A DNA stretch of 64,000 bases, from positions 13,138 to 77,137 of the forward strand of contig JAXDBU010000134.1 in NCBI GenBank assembly GCA_034678485.1, in the 5' to 3' direction. Shown here piece by piece: positions 61,028 through 64,000 of this stretch. Position 1 is the first letter of the stretch, and the number at the start of each line of letters is the position of its first letter. Made by a program: the position numbers and the translations under genes. The notes beneath the pieces were generated by a model. It saw nothing but the letters and a program-made list of their open reading frames with translations, was not told the DNA's origin and did no database searches. The stretch comes from PLanc-01 sp034678485 (lineage in GTDB: Bacteria; Planctomycetota; Phycisphaerae; Sedimentisphaerales; Anaerobacaceae).

Positions 61028-61757
61028 AGTTGCGATCGTAACCGGTGCAGCCAACGGGATCGGCCGTTCAATCAGTCGCCTTTTTGCGAACGAAGGAGCA
61101 CGGGTCACCTTGGTCGATTTAGATCGATCGGCTCTGGACAAAGAGGTGCGTAAGCTCCAAAGTGAGAAGCGGCAAGTGGCTGGCATCGCTGCGGATGTGT
61201 CCGATGAAGGCGACGTAAAGAACGTGGTTGCGCTGACCCTAAAGCAATTCGGCCAGATCGATATCCTGGTCAACTGTGCCGGCATCTGCAAGATGGTCCC
61301 CCTTCTTCAAATCGACGTCGCGGACTGGGATCGCACCTTGGCTGTGAACTTGCGCGGCGTGTTCTTGTTCAGCAGGGAAGTACTCCCCCACATGCAGGCG
61401 CGCAGGAGTGGCAAGATCATCAATATCGCCTCTGCAGCAGGCAAAATCGGCGGGATTGCCGCCGGCGCGCATTACTCCGCCAGCAAAGCCGGGGTGATGT
61501 GTCTGACCAAGAGCCTGGCGCTGGAAGCCGCTCCGTATAAGGTCAACGTCAACGCGGTCTGTCCTGGACCCACCAGGACAGAGATGACCGATGCGTGGGG
61601 CCAGGAAGAAAACGAAGCATTTGCCGCCAAGATCCCCTTCAAGGAATATGCCCAACCCGAGGATGTGGCCCAGGCAGTCTTGTTCCTGGCCTCCGACCGA
61701 GCCCGATACATAACGGGCGAGATCCTCGATGTGAACGGCGGGTTGATCATGGACTGA
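61008..61757 (+). CDS. SDR-family oxidoreductase
   Basis: 249 residues, classical SDR size. TGAANGIGRSI at the Rossmann turn, NCAGI, catalytic Ser in NIASAAG and YSASK, ending GEILDVNGGLIMD. The start overlaps the larA-like gene by 20 bases (ATGATG, either usable), so the two proteins are made together. The pairing suggests the SDR oxidises or reduces the 2-hydroxy acid handled by the LarA-like enzyme. It resembles 3-oxoacyl-ACP reductase/2-keto-3-deoxy-acid dehydrogenase types; substrate unresolved. Confidence 0.9.
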   Translation: MMQLKDRVAIVTGAANGIGRSISRLFANEGARVTLVDLDRSALDKEVRKLQSEKRQVAGIAADVSDEGDVKNVVALTLKQFGQIDILVNCAGICKMVPLLQIDVADWDRTLAVNLRGVFLFSREVLPHMQARRSGKIINIASAAGKIGGIAAGAHYSASKAGVMCLTKSLALEAAPYKVNVNAVCPGPTRTEMTDAWGQEENEAFAAKIPFKEYAQPEDVAQAVLFLASDRARYITGEILDVNGGLIMD

Positions 61758-62271
61758 TCGGGGAAGCGACCGTCCTGAACATCCTCCTGCGGAACGACTC
61801 GATCAGTCACTCCTGTCGTCCGAAGACCGCTTGCGCCGTGTCCTGCGCGAGTACCTCAAATGCTGCTCACCGAAGCGAGAAGGTCACGATGCCCCGGACG
61901 CATGGGCGTGCCCTCTCTGTGCGGCAGGACCGGGGTGCAGCACGTCTCGACGTGTGATTCTTTCCGGCGATTCTCTGGCAGCTCCGCGCAATGCGGCACC
62001 GGCGACTGCGTATCGATGGTGAGAACACGTGTCGCGACCGTACGTTCGGACGCGGGACATCTGCCCTGCGTAGTCCCGTTGGCTGGAATGTACAGTGGGA
62101 ACGTGGAGTTTCCGTTGCGGAAACCCGCCGGCTCGCTTATACTGTGGGTGCCAGGCGCACGGAGGATCTTCTCAGTCTTGGCGGGATTCACACAGATCGT
62201 CTACGGAGTAAGAATTGTCCGGGGGGATGTGCCCGGCCCGATGAGCGGCCTGGCGAGAAAGGAGCCAAACG
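61758..62271. other. Intergenic region before the LRR gene
   Basis: 514 bases without a supported gene. Overlapping short open frames on both strands have no ribosome sites and no recognisable product. The promoter candidate for the LRR gene is listed separately. Confidence 0.4.
62115..62143 (+). promoter_or_regulatory. Candidate promoter of the LRR-protein gene
   Basis: TTGCGG (62115-62120), 17 bases, TATACT (62138-62143). The -10 matches 5/6; the -35 only 3/6. A start near 62150 leaves a leader of about 120 bases. Confidence 0.4.
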
Positions 62272-64000
62272 ATGACGCGGTATCGCCTATTTGCATTGGC
62301 TGTGGTTTTCATCACGGGTTCGAGGGGGGTAGCTCAGCCGGTATACTTTGCCGACGAGAACCTCAAGGCCGCCGTGAAGGAGGCTCTCGGAATTGCCACC
62401 GATCCCACCCAGGCCAATATGCTGCAGTTGCAGCGTCTTGATGTATGGCCCAGCAGGGGTATTGGGGACATCACAGGTATCGAATATGCTACGAACCTCA
62501 AGTATCTTGGCTTGTCGGGCAATCACATCAGCGACATCAGCCCGTTGGCGAGCCTGACTGCTCTCGAGGACCTTTGGCTGTTCGAGAACCAGATCAGTAG
62601 CATCGAGCCCCTTGCGAACCTTACCAGCCTGAAGACTCTGGTCCTTCGGAACAACCGGATCAGCGGAATTGCCTCGCTGGCCAACAAGACGAACCTCACG
62701 AGCATAGACCTTGGCGACAACCAGGTCAGTGACTTGTCGCCTCTTGCCGGATTGACTCGTCTTGAAGGATTGAACCTGCCGGCGAATCGGATTGCCAGTA
62801 TCGAGCATCTGGCTGCCCTGAGCAAGCTGACGTGGTTGAATCTGGCTGGCAACCAAATCACTGATATTTCGATCGTGGCGGGCCTACATGATCTGAAGAC
62901 CTTGAACCTCTACGACAACAGAGTGCCGGATATCACTCCGCTGAGTGACCTGGCGAATCTGGAATTCCTCGACCTGGCGGGCAATGGGGTGACCAGCATC
63001 CTCCCTCTGAGCGGACTCGTGAATCTGACGTGGCTCGGACTTGTCGGCAACGGTCTCTCGGATATCAGTCTGATCTCTGGCCTTCAGAACCTGAACACGT
63101 TGAATCTGTTTGGAAACACAATCACGGACATCTCTCCTCTAACCGCACTTGCCAGTCTCTCATGGATGGACTTGAGAGCGAACCCTCTGAGTTCCACATC
63201 GCACATGGTTGGGATTCCCGCGATCCTGGCGAACAATCCGGGGATTGAATTGCTCTATGACGAGCCACGTTGGTGGACCTTGACGTTGGCGGCCGCGGGA
63301 AATGGTTCAGTGCTCACGCCGGGTGAAGGGCAATTCCAGATTGTCGATGGTGAGGTGATCCTCATCGAAGCGGCTCCTTCCGAGGCAGCATACACTTTCT
63401 CTCACTGGAGTGGCTCGGCAGTGGATGCGAGCAAAGTGGCTGACCGCTTCGCCCAGCAGACGACGGTGCTGGTCGATGGGGACTACACGCTGGAGGCGGT
63501 GTTTGTGGAACGGGCGGGCGGGCCGGTGCTCGGGTTCTCGGCCGGCGAGATCGAGGTGGACGATCCCATTGAGTTCTACTATCGGGTTGCGACGAACAAT
63601 ACATCAGAGGAGACGTTCGTCGAACGGGTGACGGGTGTCGAGCCTGATCCGAACGGGATGGTTCGGATGCAGGTGGTCGAGGGGGAGCCCGCGCGGGCGA
63701 AGGGGCGGTTCGGACGGTGCAGCGCAACGCGGGTGCTGGTGCGGTTCGAGTACCTGTTCGAGACGGCCGATGCGACGGAAATCGTCGTGTACCTGTCGGA
63801 TACGCCGGAGCTGCTGGCCCATGACGATCCTTCGCGGCCGGAACACTACGTCGAGATCGGCCGGGTGCCTGCACCGCCGGAGGGCTGCCCCGGCTCGTTC
63901 GGCAGCGGACGGTTCGGCGTCTTCGAGGAATGGGCGTTCGTGGAAGGTCTGGACCTGAGCCACGGGACCTGGGTGGAACTGGAACTCACGAGCGGCGCCA
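62272..64000 (+). CDS. Secreted leucine-rich-repeat protein, 3' end outside window
   Basis: 576 codons are visible and the frame stays open to the window edge. The start at 62272 lies 7 bases after AAAGGAG, with a signal peptide MTRYRLFALAVVFITGSRGVAQ. Residues ~20-310 hold about eleven internalin-type repeats (LKYLGLSGNHISDISPLASL, LEDLWLFENQISSIEPLANL and so on). Then come an InlB-like beta-repeat (WWTLTLAAAGNGSVLTPGEG ... FSHWSGSA ... YTLEAVFVE), and a module of unknown family (FSAGEIEVDDPIEFYYRVAT ... WVELELTSGA). Such proteins are exported and bind proteins or glycans; no catalytic motif is seen. Its continuation is not visible. Confidence 0.88.
   Translation, partial: MTRYRLFALAVVFITGSRGVAQPVYFADENLKAAVKEALGIATDPTQANMLQLQRLDVWPSRGIGDITGIEYATNLKYLGLSGNHISDISPLASLTALEDLWLFENQISSIEPLANLTSLKTLVLRNNRISGIASLANKTNLTSIDLGDNQVSDLSPLAGLTRLEGLNLPANRIASIEHLAALSKLTWLNLAGNQITDISIVAGLHDLKTLNLYDNRVPDITPLSDLANLEFLDLAGNGVTSILPLSGLVNLTWLGLVGNGLSDISLISGLQNLNTLNLFGNTITDISPLTALASLSWMDLRANPLSSTSHMVGIPAILANNPGIELLYDEPRWWTLTLAAAGNGSVLTPGEGQFQIVDGEVILIEAAPSEAAYTFSHWSGSAVDASKVADRFAQQTTVLVDGDYTLEAVFVERAGGPVLGFSAGEIEVDDPIEFYYRVATNNTSEETFVERVTGVEPDPNGMVRMQVVEGEPARAKGRFGRCSATRVLVRFEYLFETADATEIVVYLSDTPELLAHDDPSRPEHYVEIGRVPAPPEGCPGSFGSGRFGVFEEWAFVEGLDLSHGTWVELELTSGA

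Noticed and set aside
61860..62441. 193-codon plus-strand frame running into the LRR gene
   Set aside because: Overlaps the LRR gene in another frame, lacks a ribosome site and resembles no family.
1..64000. CRISPR arrays, rRNA, tRNA, insertion sequences or prophage genes
   Set aside because: None seen: no regularly spaced repeats, no transposase or integrase motifs, and no tRNA-like cloverleaf recognised in the gaps I read.

Overview
The window (about 60% GC by hand-sampled lines) reads like a chromosomal segment of a Planctomycetota bacterium, probably of the Phycisphaerae/Sedimentisphaerales type. Supporting signs are many secreted glycoside hydrolases, a prepilin-like protein with an FTLIELLVVIAVLALLMGILLPAL N-terminus, large secreted proteins with LamG, discoidin, CARDB and carboxypeptidase-regulatory modules, SUMF1-type lipoproteins, and paired E1 alpha/beta fusion enzymes. 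The assignment is inference; no rRNA, tRNA or CRISPR array was seen.

Layout. (1) 0-6.5 kb: a type III restriction-modification locus, mod (cut by the window edge) - PLD-family nuclease - res, followed by a convergent HNH/AP2 endonuclease gene with its own near-consensus promoter. (2) 6.9-13.6 kb: three tandem secreted paralogues that share a C-terminal thioredoxin-like domain without the CXXC, two of them carrying strings of carboxypeptidase-regulatory-like repeats. (3) 13.9-16.2 kb: a lower-GC pair of lipoprotein genes, SUMF1-like and ankyrin. (4) 16.8-24.5 kb: a right-handed beta-helix protein, a 1485-residue secreted multidomain protein, a STAS protein and a ZupT-like metal transporter. 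(5) 25.0-31.7 kb: iorA-iorB-paaK followed by a DctPQM TRAP transporter, consistent with uptake and CoA activation of aryl or other organic acids. (6) 31.8-45.4 kb, minus strand: a polysaccharide-degradation cluster, prepilin-like protein - LamG/discoidin protein - GH78 - GH127 - GH78. (7) 46.0-61.8 kb: a second rhamnose-type cluster. One minus-strand run, FadR-type regulator - cyclase-family hydrolase - RhaT-like symporter - SDR - aldehyde dehydrogenase - E1 alpha/beta fusion - GH78 - GH78-like, faces a divergent larA-like gene and SDR; a second FadR-type regulator lies just after the run. (8) 62.3 kb to the end: a secreted leucine-rich-repeat protein cut by the window edge.

How the parts may work together. 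The GH78 enzymes should release terminal alpha-L-rhamnose from plant or algal polymers and the GH127 enzyme L-arabinofuranose. The RhaT-like symporter could import the sugar, and the SDR/ALDH/cyclase/LarA/E1 enzymes could oxidise it by a non-phosphorylating route. No rhaA, rhaB or rhaD, and no sugar-acid dehydratase or aldolase, is present in the window, so the chemistry is unresolved. The two FadR-type regulator genes carry nearly identical 32-bp promoter/operator elements placed exactly six bases before their start codons, with a consensus -35 and no Shine-Dalgarno, suggesting leaderless, cross-regulated transcription. Another unexplained feature is a dense series of hairpins at 45.55-45.85 kb upstream of the prepilin/LamG/GH cluster.
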